Made by a program: the position numbers and the translations under genes | Shown here: piece by piece, positions 7,876 through 14,069 of the stretch | How the letters are laid out: every line of letters begins with the position of its first letter | Position numbering within the stretch: position 1 is the stretch's first letter | The notes under the pieces: generated by a model | Seen by the model: only the letters and a program-made list of their open reading frames with translations | Told to the model about the DNA's origin: nothing | Database searches by the model: none | DNA from: CAZXPY01 sp964643435 | GTDB lineage: Bacteria; Patescibacteriota; Microgenomatia; Woykebacterales; RBG-16-39-9b | NCBI GenBank assembly: GCA_964643435.1 | Contig: CAZXPY010000011.1 | Span: forward strand, 1 to 14,569 | Direction: 5' to 3' | Length of the DNA: 14,569 bases

Positions 7876-8652
7876 TCAAACACCCAAAAGGTTTGTTGCT
7901 AACCAAACTGCAATAACGCCAAAGAGAAGGAAAAAGGCCTGGTGCCATTTCTTATCTTTAAGGTAGGCGTGATGTAATTCCGGAATAAGGTTAGCACCGC
8001 CAATATAGAGAAACATACCAGCGGTAAAACCTAATATAGAGCCTAAATATCGCTCTAAGGAGGTAAAAATAAATAGCGTAAGAACGGAACCAACTATTGC
8101 CGTGAGAGCGGAAAGAACATTGAGGAAAATTGCTTTTTTTATCTTGACTCCGCTGGCAATAAGAATACTAAAATCCGCGATTTCTTGAGGGATTTCGTGG
8201 GCGGCGACGGCTAAAGAAGTGGTGATTCCAAGCGGAATACTGACAAAAAAACTAGCGGCAATTACCACCCCATCAATAAAATTGTGAACCCCGTCTCCCA
8301 GAATAATTAACCACACAATTGGTTTTTCTTTATGGGCCTCTTGATGGTGTTCGTAATGTTCGGAATCAGAATGGTGAAACCAAAGAAGGAACCGCTCTAG
8401 AAAGAAAAATACAATCATTCCCGCTAAGGCAGCGCTAAAAACTTCAGAAAGGTTACTGGTTTCTTTTACTGCTTCAGGAAGCAAATCTAAAAAAGCAACG
8501 GCTAGGAGAACGCCGGCCGCAAAGGCTAGTAAATGGATAGTGCTTTCCCCTTGCCAAAGTTTCTTCCAAAAAAGAAAAAGACCACCTAAAAGGGAGAGGA
8601 TACTACCGATAAAGGTAAAAATTAAAACATAAGTTACTAGCTCTAAATTCAT
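7876..8652 (-). CDS. ZIP-family divalent metal transporter
   Basis: A 258-residue membrane protein of the ZIP family, which moves zinc, iron or manganese into the cytoplasm. About seven to eight hydrophobic segments are visible. A histidine-rich cytoplasmic loop lies at residues 93-107 (HHSDSEHYEHH and on), as in many ZIPs. The two metal-site signatures are intact: HNFIDG at 123-128 in the fourth helix and HEIPQE at 152-157 in the fifth. Length is usual for bacterial ZupT/GufA-like members. It starts five bases after the VIT-type gene and ends the five-gene run that begins with sufS, which suggests it supplies metal (plausibly iron) for Fe-S assembly. Substrate choice cannot be read from the sequence, so the zinc alternative stays open. 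Confidence 0.92.
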   Translation of the reverse strand: MNLELVTYVLIFTFIGSILSLLGGLFLFWKKLWQGESTIHLLAFAAGVLLAVAFLDLLPEAVKETSNLSEVFSAALAGMIVFFFLERFLLWFHHSDSEHYEHHQEAHKEKPIVWLIILGDGVHNFIDGVVIAASFFVSIPLGITTSLAVAAHEIPQEIADFSILIASGVKIKKAIFLNVLSALTAIVGSVLTLFIFTSLERYLGSILGFTAGMFLYIGGANLIPELHHAYLKDKKWHQAFFLLFGVIAVWLATNLLGV

Positions 8653-8657
8653 AAAAA

Positions 8658-9350
8658 TTAGCCTACAAAACCAGTTAATTTACCAGCAATAAAACCAATT
8701 AAAGAAGCTAAAATCCCTATTATAATCACTTCGATCCCGCTAGTCCAGATTTTTGTTTTGTTAACTAGGGAACGGATTATTCCAATTCCAAACATTACTG
8801 ATAAAGAAACAATAACGGACCAAATTAAAGCGACTTTAATTTCTTGTAAGAGCAGGAAAGGAAAAAGCGCGGGGATTCCAGCGATTACGTAGGCAGTACC
8901 GATTATAAGACCGTTCCAAATAGGTTTTTTATTTTCCTCTTCAAGAAGCCCAAGCTCATCTCTCATCATTACTTTAAGCCACAACTCCCGGTTTGAAGTT
9001 ACTTTTTTTACTAAAGAGTCCAGTTCAGACCCACTAAAACCCATATTTTTATAAATATTCTGTATTTCTTCAATTTCCTTTTCCCTCAAATTGTCGATCT
9101 CCCAATTTTCCCGTTCAAGTTCTGCAAAGTAGAATTGCTTCGCGCTTCTGACTGCTAAAAAATTTCCCAAGGCCATCGAAACCGCACCAGCGATAATAAC
9201 GACGATCCCAGAAATTAAAATAAATTGGTTTTCAACCGAAGTTTGGGTAATACCCACTAAAAACCCTAGCGCCGTGACCACGCCGTCATTGGCTCCAAAA
9301 ACAATATCTCGAATGTATTTACCCCAGGTTGGGTGCGGTTCAGTTTCCAC
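8658..9350 (-). CDS. VIT1/CCC1-family iron or manganese transporter
   Basis: A 230-residue membrane protein of the VIT/CCC1 family, which usually moves Fe2+ or Mn2+ out of the cytoplasm (to the vacuole in eukaryotes, outward in bacteria). The family signature DIVFGANDGVVTALGFLVG is at the N-terminus. Helices at about residues 40-65 are followed by a long acidic cytoplasmic segment (about 75-140) with many glutamates, corresponding to the metal-binding domain of plant VIT1, and then about three more helices. ATG at 9350 overlaps the end of the oxidoreductase gene by 11 bases. Paired with a ZIP importer directly downstream, it suggests balanced metal uptake and release. Export direction is inferred from the family. 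Confidence 0.9.
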   Translation of the reverse strand: METEPHPTWGKYIRDIVFGANDGVVTALGFLVGITQTSVENQFILISGIVVIIAGAVSMALGNFLAVRSAKQFYFAELERENWEIDNLREKEIEEIQNIYKNMGFSGSELDSLVKKVTSNRELWLKVMMRDELGLLEEENKKPIWNGLIIGTAYVIAGIPALFPFLLLQEIKVALIWSVIVSLSVMFGIGIIRSLVNKTKIWTSGIEVIIIGILASLIGFIAGKLTGFVG

Positions 9351-10578
9351 TAACTAATCCTTTCAAATCAAAATTTAGATCACCTAATTTCTCTTTGGCC
9401 GAAGTTATTTCAGTCTTATTTTCAATCAATTGTTGAATCGTGCTTCTATCGGTCGACAAATTAATCAAAGTTGCGCCAATAACTCGATCGTTTCTTAATA
9501 AAATTCTCCCGTATGCATTATAATCAAACGAACCACGACTAATTACTTGCGTTTCTGGGCTTGTAAACACATCGCCAACAAAAGAAACGGTTGCTTCGAA
9601 AAACTTAATTGTGTAAGCCGAAACTTGCTTAAACGGTTCTTTTTGGCCGACCATATTTAACCCAACTCGACGGCCTTGGGCAAGGGCGTTGCGCCAATTA
9701 CCCATCTGGTGAGCTTTATTTAAAACGACATCTTCGAACTTAGTAATGTCTCCAGCTGCCCAAATGTTTTCCACATTAGTTTCTAAATATTCGTTCACTA
9801 ACACGGCGTTTTTCTGAAAGTTTATCGAAGTTCCCCCTAGATACTCAAAACTGCTGTGAACACCAATTCCTACCCCAACAACTTGAGCTTCAACAACCTT
9901 GCCAGATTTGGTAATTAATTTCTCGACTCTTCCGTTTCCAGTGAAACTACCAGTTTCTTCATTTACTAAACACACCACCCCATTTTCGCCAAGAATTTTT
10001 TCCACTAATTTGCCCGAAGTTTCGTCCCACATCTTTTGCCAAAAGTAAGGCTCTAAAATTAAAAAGGTAGTTTTTAAGTTATTGGTGATAAAAGTATGGG
10101 CAAACTCTAACCCAATAAACCCCCCACCAATAACGCAAGCTGCTTTGGCTCCCTTCATAGACTCTAAAATCGAGTTTGCATCAGTAATAGTTCTTAGATA
10201 ATGGACTCCTCTTAAATTACTCCCCGGTAAAGAAAGGGTATTAAGCTTACTTCCAGAGGCAATAAGTAACTTACTAAAGATTAGTTTTTGACCGTCGTCT
10301 AAAGTCAGTATTTTACTTTCAGTATCCAAGGAACTAGCGGCTTTTGGAGCGAAAACTTGAATATTTTTTTGTTGATAATTTTCCCACTTGCGTAAATAAA
10401 CTCCTTCTAACCCAAACTCGTGACGTAAGTAATGAGGTAATTGGATACGAGAATAAAGAGGTTCATTCTCATCTGAGATTATCGCAACCGAGCTTCGAGA
10501 ATCATTTTCCCTAATTGCCTCGGCGGCGGTCACACCGGCCACCCCACCCCCTACTATCAGGTAGTCTACTTTTTCCAT
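9340..10578 (-). CDS. FAD-dependent NAD(P)H oxidoreductase
   Basis: A 412-residue flavoprotein of the pyridine-nucleotide-disulfide oxidoreductase superfamily, non-disulfide branch (like rubredoxin/ferredoxin reductases and the NirB N-terminal part). The FAD-binding fingerprint is YLIVGGGVAGVTAAEAIR (residues 6-23), the NAD(P)H-binding one is CVIGGGFIGLEFA (about 147-159), and the second FAD contact is ENIWAAGDITKFE (about 268-280). No CxxC redox pair is visible after the first Rossmann motif, so it is not a thioredoxin- or lipoamide-type reductase. It lies 23 bases after sufU and overlaps the VIT-type gene. A plausible job is to supply electrons for Fe-S assembly or ferric iron reduction, but the electron acceptor is not encoded nearby. 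Confidence 0.88.
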   Translation of the reverse strand: MEKVDYLIVGGGVAGVTAAEAIRENDSRSSVAIISDENEPLYSRIQLPHYLRHEFGLEGVYLRKWENYQQKNIQVFAPKAASSLDTESKILTLDDGQKLIFSKLLIASGSKLNTLSLPGSNLRGVHYLRTITDANSILESMKGAKAACVIGGGFIGLEFAHTFITNNLKTTFLILEPYFWQKMWDETSGKLVEKILGENGVVCLVNEETGSFTGNGRVEKLITKSGKVVEAQVVGVGIGVHSSFEYLGGTSINFQKNAVLVNEYLETNVENIWAAGDITKFEDVVLNKAHQMGNWRNALAQGRRVGLNMVGQKEPFKQVSAYTIKFFEATVSFVGDVFTSPETQVISRGSFDYNAYGRILLRNDRVIGATLINLSTDRSTIQQLIENKTEITSAKEKLGDLNFDLKGLVSGN

Positions 10579-10601
10579 AACCTTTAATTATAGATTGACG
10601 G

Positions 10602-11009
10602 CTAGATACTTACTAGAGCCTTTTTAAGAACTATTAGGGAAAGCAGGGCGCAATTAAGACGAGCGGGTGGGGGGTTTATACCTACCATTTTCAAAAGATC
10701 GGTGGCTTGTAGATTTTTTAATTCTTCAAGATTTTTACCTTTTATATATTCGGTCAGGATTTCGGCGCTAGCTTGGGAAATAGCACACCCGTTCCCACTA
10801 AACACCGCTTTTTCAATAATTTTGCCTTCCTGACCGTCCGACAGGCGGATTGCCTTTTGCCTTTTGAATTTTAATTGGATTTTGATCTCGTCACCACATA
10901 AGGGGTTTAAATCGTAAACTTCGATATCGTAATCGGCAATTTCTCCCTTATTTTGGGGATGCCGGTATAAATCTAGAAGGGTTTCCCGATATAATTGCTC
11001 TTCTAACAT
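10602..11009 (-). CDS. sufU: SufU/IscU-like sulfur relay or scaffold protein
   Basis: A 135-residue NifU_N-type protein that accepts sulfur from the cysteine desulfurase just upstream. The metal/sulfur ligands are visible: C38 with D40 (PLCGDEI), C75 (GNGCAIS) and C120 (RLNCALL). Two features are odd. C38 to C75 is 37 residues against 25 in B. subtilis SufU (C41-C66), because of an insertion around RLSDGQEG (residues 55-62). C75 to C120 is 45 residues, near IscU spacing and lacking the extra segment usual in Gram-positive SufU, yet the IscU histidine before the last cysteine is replaced by asparagine. It starts two bases after the sufS stop. Whether it works as Zn-SufU relay or as an IscU-like scaffold is unresolved; presence of SufB/SufD favours the relay. 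Confidence 0.9.
   Translation of the reverse strand: MLEEQLYRETLLDLYRHPQNKGEIADYDIEVYDLNPLCGDEIKIQLKFKRQKAIRLSDGQEGKIIEKAVFSGNGCAISQASAEILTEYIKGKNLEELKNLQATDLLKMVGINPPPARLNCALLSLIVLKKALVSI
10824..10847 (-). repeat. Short in-frame insertion in sufU with palindrome-like core (candidate)
   Basis: The codons for residues 55-62 (RLSDGQEG) lie in a stretch that is GC-richer than the rest of sufU and has an imperfect inverted repeat, CCTG...CAGG, with its core at 10829-10845. It sits between the first two ligand cysteines, where the spacing is 12 residues longer than in B. subtilis SufU. It may belong to the same class of short mobile palindromes as the perfect one in sufS, but the two sequences differ, so this is tentative. 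Confidence 0.35.
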
Positions 11010-11011
11010 AA

Positions 11012-12298
11012 TTAAATCTGAAACATTTTCTTTGCTTTCTTTAATTCCTCTAGAAAAAAATCGATTTCTTCTTTTGTGTTATAAAGGTAAAAACTTATCC
11101 GAGCAGCTGCCATTATTCCCAAAACCTTCATTAAGGGTTGGGCACAATGGTGGCCGCTACGTATCGCAATTCCACTCTCATCCAGAACACTGGCTAAATC
11201 ATGAGCGTGAATGTCACCTAAATTAAAGGAAATAACTCCAGAGCGTTTTTCTCCCCCCAAGGGTCCGTAAACTTTTACACTTTCAAGGTAAGAAAGTTCT
11301 TTAAGGGCGTAAGAGGTGAGGTCTTTTTCGTGTTCCCGGATACTTACCATTCCCACTTTGTTTAAATAATCGATCGCGGCTCCTAAACCAATTACACCGG
11401 CAACATCGGGAGTACCTGCCTCAAATTTCCAAGGTACGTCATTAAAAGTAACCTTCTCTTTAGAAACTTCACGGATCATCTCACCACCTCCTAAAAACGG
11501 GGACATCTCTTCTAGAATTTCCTGTTTACCCCAAAGAACCCCAATTCCGGTCGGTCCAAGCATTTTGTGCCCAGTAAAGACGTAAAAATCTGGATCTAGA
11601 TCTTGAATATCAACTTTCATATGAGGCACCGCTTGGGCGCCATCAATTAAAATTTTCGCTCTTGGTGCTTGATTCCTAATGCTTTTGATAATTTCTTTAA
11701 CTGGATTGATCGTTCCCAAGACATTAGACACATGAGTAAACGCTACTAGCTTAACCTTATTTGTTAGTAATTTCTCAAACTCAAGTCCAGTCTCTAACTC
11801 GCCATTATCGTTGACGGGAATAAATTTCAACTTTGCCCCTTTTTCTTTTGCCAATATAACCCAGGGTACAAAATTTGAATGGTGTTCCATTTCTGTCAAA
11901 ATAATCTCATCACCTTTTTTTACATTGGCTCTTCCCCAAGAAAAAGCTACTAAATTAATAGCTTCAGTAGCGTTGCGTACAAAAATTACTTCTTTTGAAG
12001 ATTTTGCGTTGATAAAATCTGCTATTTTTTCTCGTACTTCTTCGTAGGCTTTTGTAGCTTCTTCAGAAAGTTGGTGGACACTGCGGTGGACATTGGCGTT
12101 ATATTGTTCGTAGTAGTTTTTGATTGCGCTAATCACTTCCCTTGGTTTTTGGGAAGTGGCGGCGTTATCAAGATAAACAAGAGGTTTGCCATGCCTGCCG
12201 GCAGGCATGGCGTGTACTTCACGAGCCAGAATTGGGAAATCCCCCCGGATTTTTTCCACATCGAGATTGGTCTTGGTTTTTGTGATCACTTCGTTCAT
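11012..12298 (-). CDS. sufS: Group II cysteine desulfurase SufS
   Basis: A 428-residue pyridoxal-phosphate enzyme that releases sulfur from cysteine as a persulfide for Fe-S assembly. Seen: IRGDFPILAREV and YLDNAATSQKP at the N-terminus, NATEAINLVA and the EHHSN segment, the PLP aspartate in ILIDGAQ, the PLP lysine in FTGHKMLGPTGIG, and the catalytic cysteine in RSGHHCAQPLM. These fit the SufS (group II) subfamily, normally about 405-415 residues. The excess is partly explained by a seven-residue insertion, residues 30-36, between VH and GKPLVYLDNAAT, which carries a perfect DNA palindrome. It is followed two bases later by sufU. A promoter lies directly upstream, so it heads the unit sufS-sufU-oxidoreductase-VIT-ZIP. 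Confidence 0.95.
   Translation of the reverse strand: MNEVITKTKTNLDVEKIRGDFPILAREVHAMPAGRHGKPLVYLDNAATSQKPREVISAIKNYYEQYNANVHRSVHQLSEEATKAYEEVREKIADFINAKSSKEVIFVRNATEAINLVAFSWGRANVKKGDEIILTEMEHHSNFVPWVILAKEKGAKLKFIPVNDNGELETGLEFEKLLTNKVKLVAFTHVSNVLGTINPVKEIIKSIRNQAPRAKILIDGAQAVPHMKVDIQDLDPDFYVFTGHKMLGPTGIGVLWGKQEILEEMSPFLGGGEMIREVSKEKVTFNDVPWKFEAGTPDVAGVIGLGAAIDYLNKVGMVSIREHEKDLTSYALKELSYLESVKVYGPLGGEKRSGVISFNLGDIHAHDLASVLDESGIAIRSGHHCAQPLMKVLGIMAAARISFYLYNTKEEIDFFLEELKKAKKMFQI
12188..12211. repeat. 24-bp perfect palindrome inserted in frame in sufS
   Basis: Each half is GCCATGCCTGCC read inward, so all 24 bases are self-complementary. Both strands read AMPAGRHG in the sufS codon register. 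Homologous SufS proteins run VHGKPLVYLDNAAT; here AMPAGRH is inserted between H29 and G37 (12191-12211). The piece is much GC-richer than its surroundings. It looks like a short mobile palindromic element in a surface loop, comparable in behaviour to the Rickettsia palindromic elements. Copies elsewhere in the genome cannot be checked here. Confidence 0.8.
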
Positions 12299-12308
12299 AA
12301 GCTAGCCT

Positions 12309-12337
12309 ATTTTACTCTCGTTATCTTCTATTTACAA
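12309..12337 (-). promoter_or_regulatory. Promoter of sufS
   Basis: Minus-strand TTGTAA (12337-12332), a 17-base spacer and TAAAAT (12314-12309) lie just before sufS, giving a start near 12302, so the 5' leader would be only a few bases and has no clear Shine-Dalgarno. It sits directly downstream of the cassette terminator, so sufS depends on it once the cassette transcript ends. Confidence 0.6.
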
Positions 12338-12349
12338 GAATAAACCAAT

Positions 12350-12385
12350 AAAAAACCGGCAGATGCTTTTAGGCTCCTCTGCCGG
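12350..12385 (-). terminator. Rho-independent terminator of the GC-rich cassette
   Basis: On the minus strand an 8-bp perfect stem, CCGGCAGA (12385-12378) with TCTGCCGG (12363-12356), and a 14-base loop are followed at once by six Ts (12355-12350). It begins 18 bases after the stop of the 110-residue ORF. It is the clearest terminator in the window. Confidence 0.85.
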
Positions 12386-12403
12386 CGATATACAAATGCA
12401 GAT

Positions 12404-12736
12404 TTAACTTTTGACGAGAACGGCAAGCTCTGGTGGCAGTTTCCCAGTTTCCAGGACGACGAGGGCTTGAGCGGCCCTTATTGTGCACAACGGTGGGAGA
12501 CCGTCGATTTCTTTGATGAACTTTTTGGCCCATGGGGGCAAAAAGATAGCGCAATCCTCCGGTCTTGGATCCCAGTCCTCATATCCGACACAAGTTTCGG
12601 TAAAACCGTTTTCCCTAGTGTAAGTCGCGATGGGACAACCCCGATTGTCACCAGGTAGACCGACTCTTTCATCTGGATTCTTAGAACGCAGCCAGGCGAG
12701 AAACCGCTTGCGCGTCATCACTTCTCTTGGCTTCAT
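12404..12736 (-). CDS. Unknown 110-residue protein in a GC-rich cassette
   Basis: I do not recognise this protein. It is probably real: a strong Shine-Dalgarno (GGAAGGAGAG) lies seven bases before the ATG, a promoter and leader precede it and a terminator follows. It is predicted soluble, with no signal peptide or membrane segment. Seen in order: a basic start (KPREVMTRKRFLAWLRSKNP), a GLPGDNRGCPIATYTREN segment, an acidic WDPRPEDCAIFLPPWAKKF segment, and a helical tail. Four cysteines (GCP, TCV, DCA, LCT) could bind metal but do not form a classical zinc finger. Its codons favour G or C at third positions, unlike the AT-rich neighbours, so recent transfer is likely. It splits sufB-sufD-nudix from sufS-sufU. 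It might be phage- or plasmid-derived; I cannot assign a role. Confidence 0.7.
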   Translation of the reverse strand: MKPREVMTRKRFLAWLRSKNPDERVGLPGDNRGCPIATYTRENGFTETCVGYEDWDPRPEDCAIFLPPWAKKFIKEIDGLPPLCTIRAAQALVVLETGKLPPELAVLVKS

Positions 12737-12934
12737 CGCGCTTCTCTCCTTCCTAGACCGCTTGGGGGCTGATGTTGATATGTGTTTGGGGTGGCTGGAG
12801 TCGCGTCCATGGCGGCAACTACCGGACGCAGCGCTTCTTCCTCCTCACCGACCTTATTTTGTCGATGTGGGTACTGCCTTTCGCATTGGTACCAGCCTTT
12901 CTTCCCCGGCTTTGGTTACCCCAAAACCAAAAGC
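12737..12934 (-). promoter_or_regulatory. Long structured 5' leader of the cassette gene
   Basis: About 200 GC-rich bases lie between the predicted transcription start and the cassette ATG. On the minus strand there is a hairpin near the 5' end (about 12939-12904, arms starting CCCCGC and ending CGGGG, with an inner GGTT/AACC), a GGTAC/GTACC stem, and a stem GCGTCC/GGACGC (12829-12824 with 12808-12803). An 11-codon open frame (12886-12854, peptide MRKAVPTSTK) has AAAGG nine bases before its ATG. The layout suggests leader-based control, but I match it to no known riboswitch. The + strand open frames here look like chance. Confidence 0.5.
12854..12886 (-). CDS. Possible 10-residue leader peptide upstream of the cassette gene
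   Basis: A short open frame inside the cassette leader encodes MRKAVPTSTK and stops at TAA. A purine-rich AAAGG stands nine bases before the ATG. It overlaps the GGTAC/GTACC stem, so its translation could change leader folding. So short a frame can arise by chance; there is no homology evidence. Confidence 0.25.
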   Translation of the reverse strand: MRKAVPTSTK

Positions 12935-12940
12935 GGGGGT

Positions 12941-12946
12941 ATTATA
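12941..12946 (-). promoter_or_regulatory. Extended -10 promoter of the GC-rich cassette
   Basis: A consensus TATAAT (12946-12941) preceded by TGG forms an extended -10 on the minus strand. The -35 region falls at the end of the Nudix gene and is poor (about AAATAG), as is common for extended -10 promoters. The predicted start is near 12934, at the base of the first leader hairpin. Confidence 0.65.
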
Positions 12947-12953
12947 CCACAAA

Positions 12954-13493
12954 CTATCGTAAACTATTTAATTTCTCGCGAGCCATATAAAGATAACCTA
13001 AAGTAGCGGCGTCGGTCACGTAATCATTCTCTAATTTTTTGATTGCTTCTTTTAGCGGCATCTTAACAACTTCGAGAACCTCGTCTTCATCCTCTGTCTG
13101 CAAGGGATCGGCTACTAAATCCAATCCTAAAAAGTAGGTTACTTTTCTTTTAACAAACCAAGGGGCACTAAAAGTAGCGTGAAGTTTTATTAACTTTTTA
13201 GCTCTCATTCCTATTTCTTCTCGTAACTCTCTTTGGGCTTCTTTTTCAAACTCTTTTTCAGTTTGAGCGGTAGTTTTCCCGCCCGGAAGAGCATAAATTT
13301 CTTTTTCCGCGCCGACAAAAAATTCTTTTACTAAGTAGACATTTCCGTCTTTATCAACTGGTACGATGCTTATCCCGTTGGGCTGTTTTACCATTTCTCT
13401 TTTTATAATCCTCTTCCCCACTCTAATTGTTCTTTCAATAATTTTTACCACTTTTCCTGAAAAAAGCGTTTTTTCTTCTAGGGTCTTAATCAT
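12954..13493 (-). CDS. Nudix hydrolase, ADP-ribose pyrophosphatase-like
   Basis: A 179-residue Nudix hydrolase. The first third (VVKIIERTIRVGKRIIKREMVKQ, then VPVDKDGNVYLVKEF) resembles ADP-sugar pyrophosphatases such as NudF. The Nudix box spans about residues 72-96: the catalytic half RELREEIGM is intact, but the start LPGGKTTAQTEKEFEKEAQ is offset by one residue from the usual G-x5-E-x7 spacing. Its ATG overlaps the sufD end by eight bases, so the two are co-translated. A Nudix enzyme in a suf operon may clear ADP-ribose or an oxidised nucleotide under iron or oxidative stress, but that is inference. Substrate cannot be read from the sequence. Confidence 0.88.
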   Translation of the reverse strand: MIKTLEEKTLFSGKVVKIIERTIRVGKRIIKREMVKQPNGISIVPVDKDGNVYLVKEFFVGAEKEIYALPGGKTTAQTEKEFEKEAQRELREEIGMRAKKLIKLHATFSAPWFVKRKVTYFLGLDLVADPLQTEDEDEVLEVVKMPLKEAIKKLENDYVTDAATLGYLYMAREKLNSLR

Positions 13494-14056
13494 TTAGAAA
13501 TCCCCTTTTATTCTTTTCGGTTAACCTTTCCAAAACTGGTGCAAAAAAACCTTTGGTAATAATTTCCCTCGCTTCCATTTTATTAATTCCTCGGCTTTGT
13601 AAATAAAACAATTGTTCTGGGTCTAGGGGGCCAACACTGCTGGCGTGACCAGCCTTTACCTCGTTTTCGTCTATTTCAAGAGAAGGAACTGCGGTTGCTT
13701 TAGCAGTGTCTGAAAGTAAAAGGGCGTCTTCCCGAAAGTAAGTATTAGTGTTTTTGGCTCCTTTTTTAATCTTTACTAATCCGAAAAAACTGTCCACAGA
13801 TTTATACGCGAGAGCTGCGTTAATTAAGGTATCCGTTACTGTATCTGGTACTTGGTGGTCGNNNNNNNNNNTGGTCGATAGTGATATTAACTTTGACTTG
13901 ATCTTCATTGGAAAGTTTAAAGGCTCCTAAAAGAATTAATTTAGCCCCCCGGCCTTTGAGTCTAGCATTTATTTCGTAGTCTTGGGAACCTTTTCTATGA
14001 AGAAGGGGCAAAACTTTTTCCTCTCCTTTTTTCAAAGTAATGGAAATGTTTTTCAT
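13486..14056 (-). CDS. sufD: Short SufD-like Fe-S assembly scaffold subunit (interrupted by an N gap)
   Basis: A SufB/SufD-family beta-helix protein, partner of SufB in the SufBCD scaffold. The gene is split by ten Ns at 13862-13871, which puts the two halves in different frames. If the gap and one copy of the TGGTCG flanking it are removed, the frame runs through as NITIDHQVPDTVTDTL and gives exactly 185 codons (184 residues and a stop). The C-terminal half has the family pattern DTLINAALAYKSVDSFFG, an A-rich run with DTAKATAVPSLEIDENEVKAGHASSVG, and LDPEQLFYLQSRGI with EAREIITKGFFAP. At 184 residues it is less than half of a usual SufD (about 400-450), keeping only the conserved core and end. 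ATG at 14056 follows a TACAAT box by seven bases, so the mRNA may be leaderless. Confidence 0.85.
13862..13871. other. Ten-N scaffold gap, probably spurious
   Basis: The ten Ns are flanked by the same six bases, TGGTCG (13856-13861 and 13872-13877), so the two contig ends overlap rather than being separated. Merging that overlap removes 16 bases and restores the sufD frame across the junction. The gap is a scaffolding placeholder, not missing sequence, if this reading is right. Confidence 0.8.
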
Positions 14057-14063
14057 TTAAAAG

Positions 14064-14069
14064 ATTGTA
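14064..14069 (-). promoter_or_regulatory. Likely -10 of a leaderless sufD promoter
   Basis: TACAAT (14069-14064) stands seven bases before the sufD ATG, so transcription would begin at or next to the start codon. A weak -35 (TTCCAC) lies 17 bases further up. No Shine-Dalgarno is present. It fits a leaderless transcript, but a promoter this short of consensus is only suggestive. Confidence 0.4.

Noticed and set aside
11032..12343. + strand open frames opposite sufS
   Set aside because: They are shadows of sufS; one reads AMPAGRHG only because the palindrome encodes the same peptide on both strands.
12467..13006. Several + strand open frames across the cassette and its leader
   Set aside because: They overlap each other in different frames, lack ribosome sites and recognisable domains, and lie opposite a unit with promoter, leader, Shine-Dalgarno and terminator on the minus strand.
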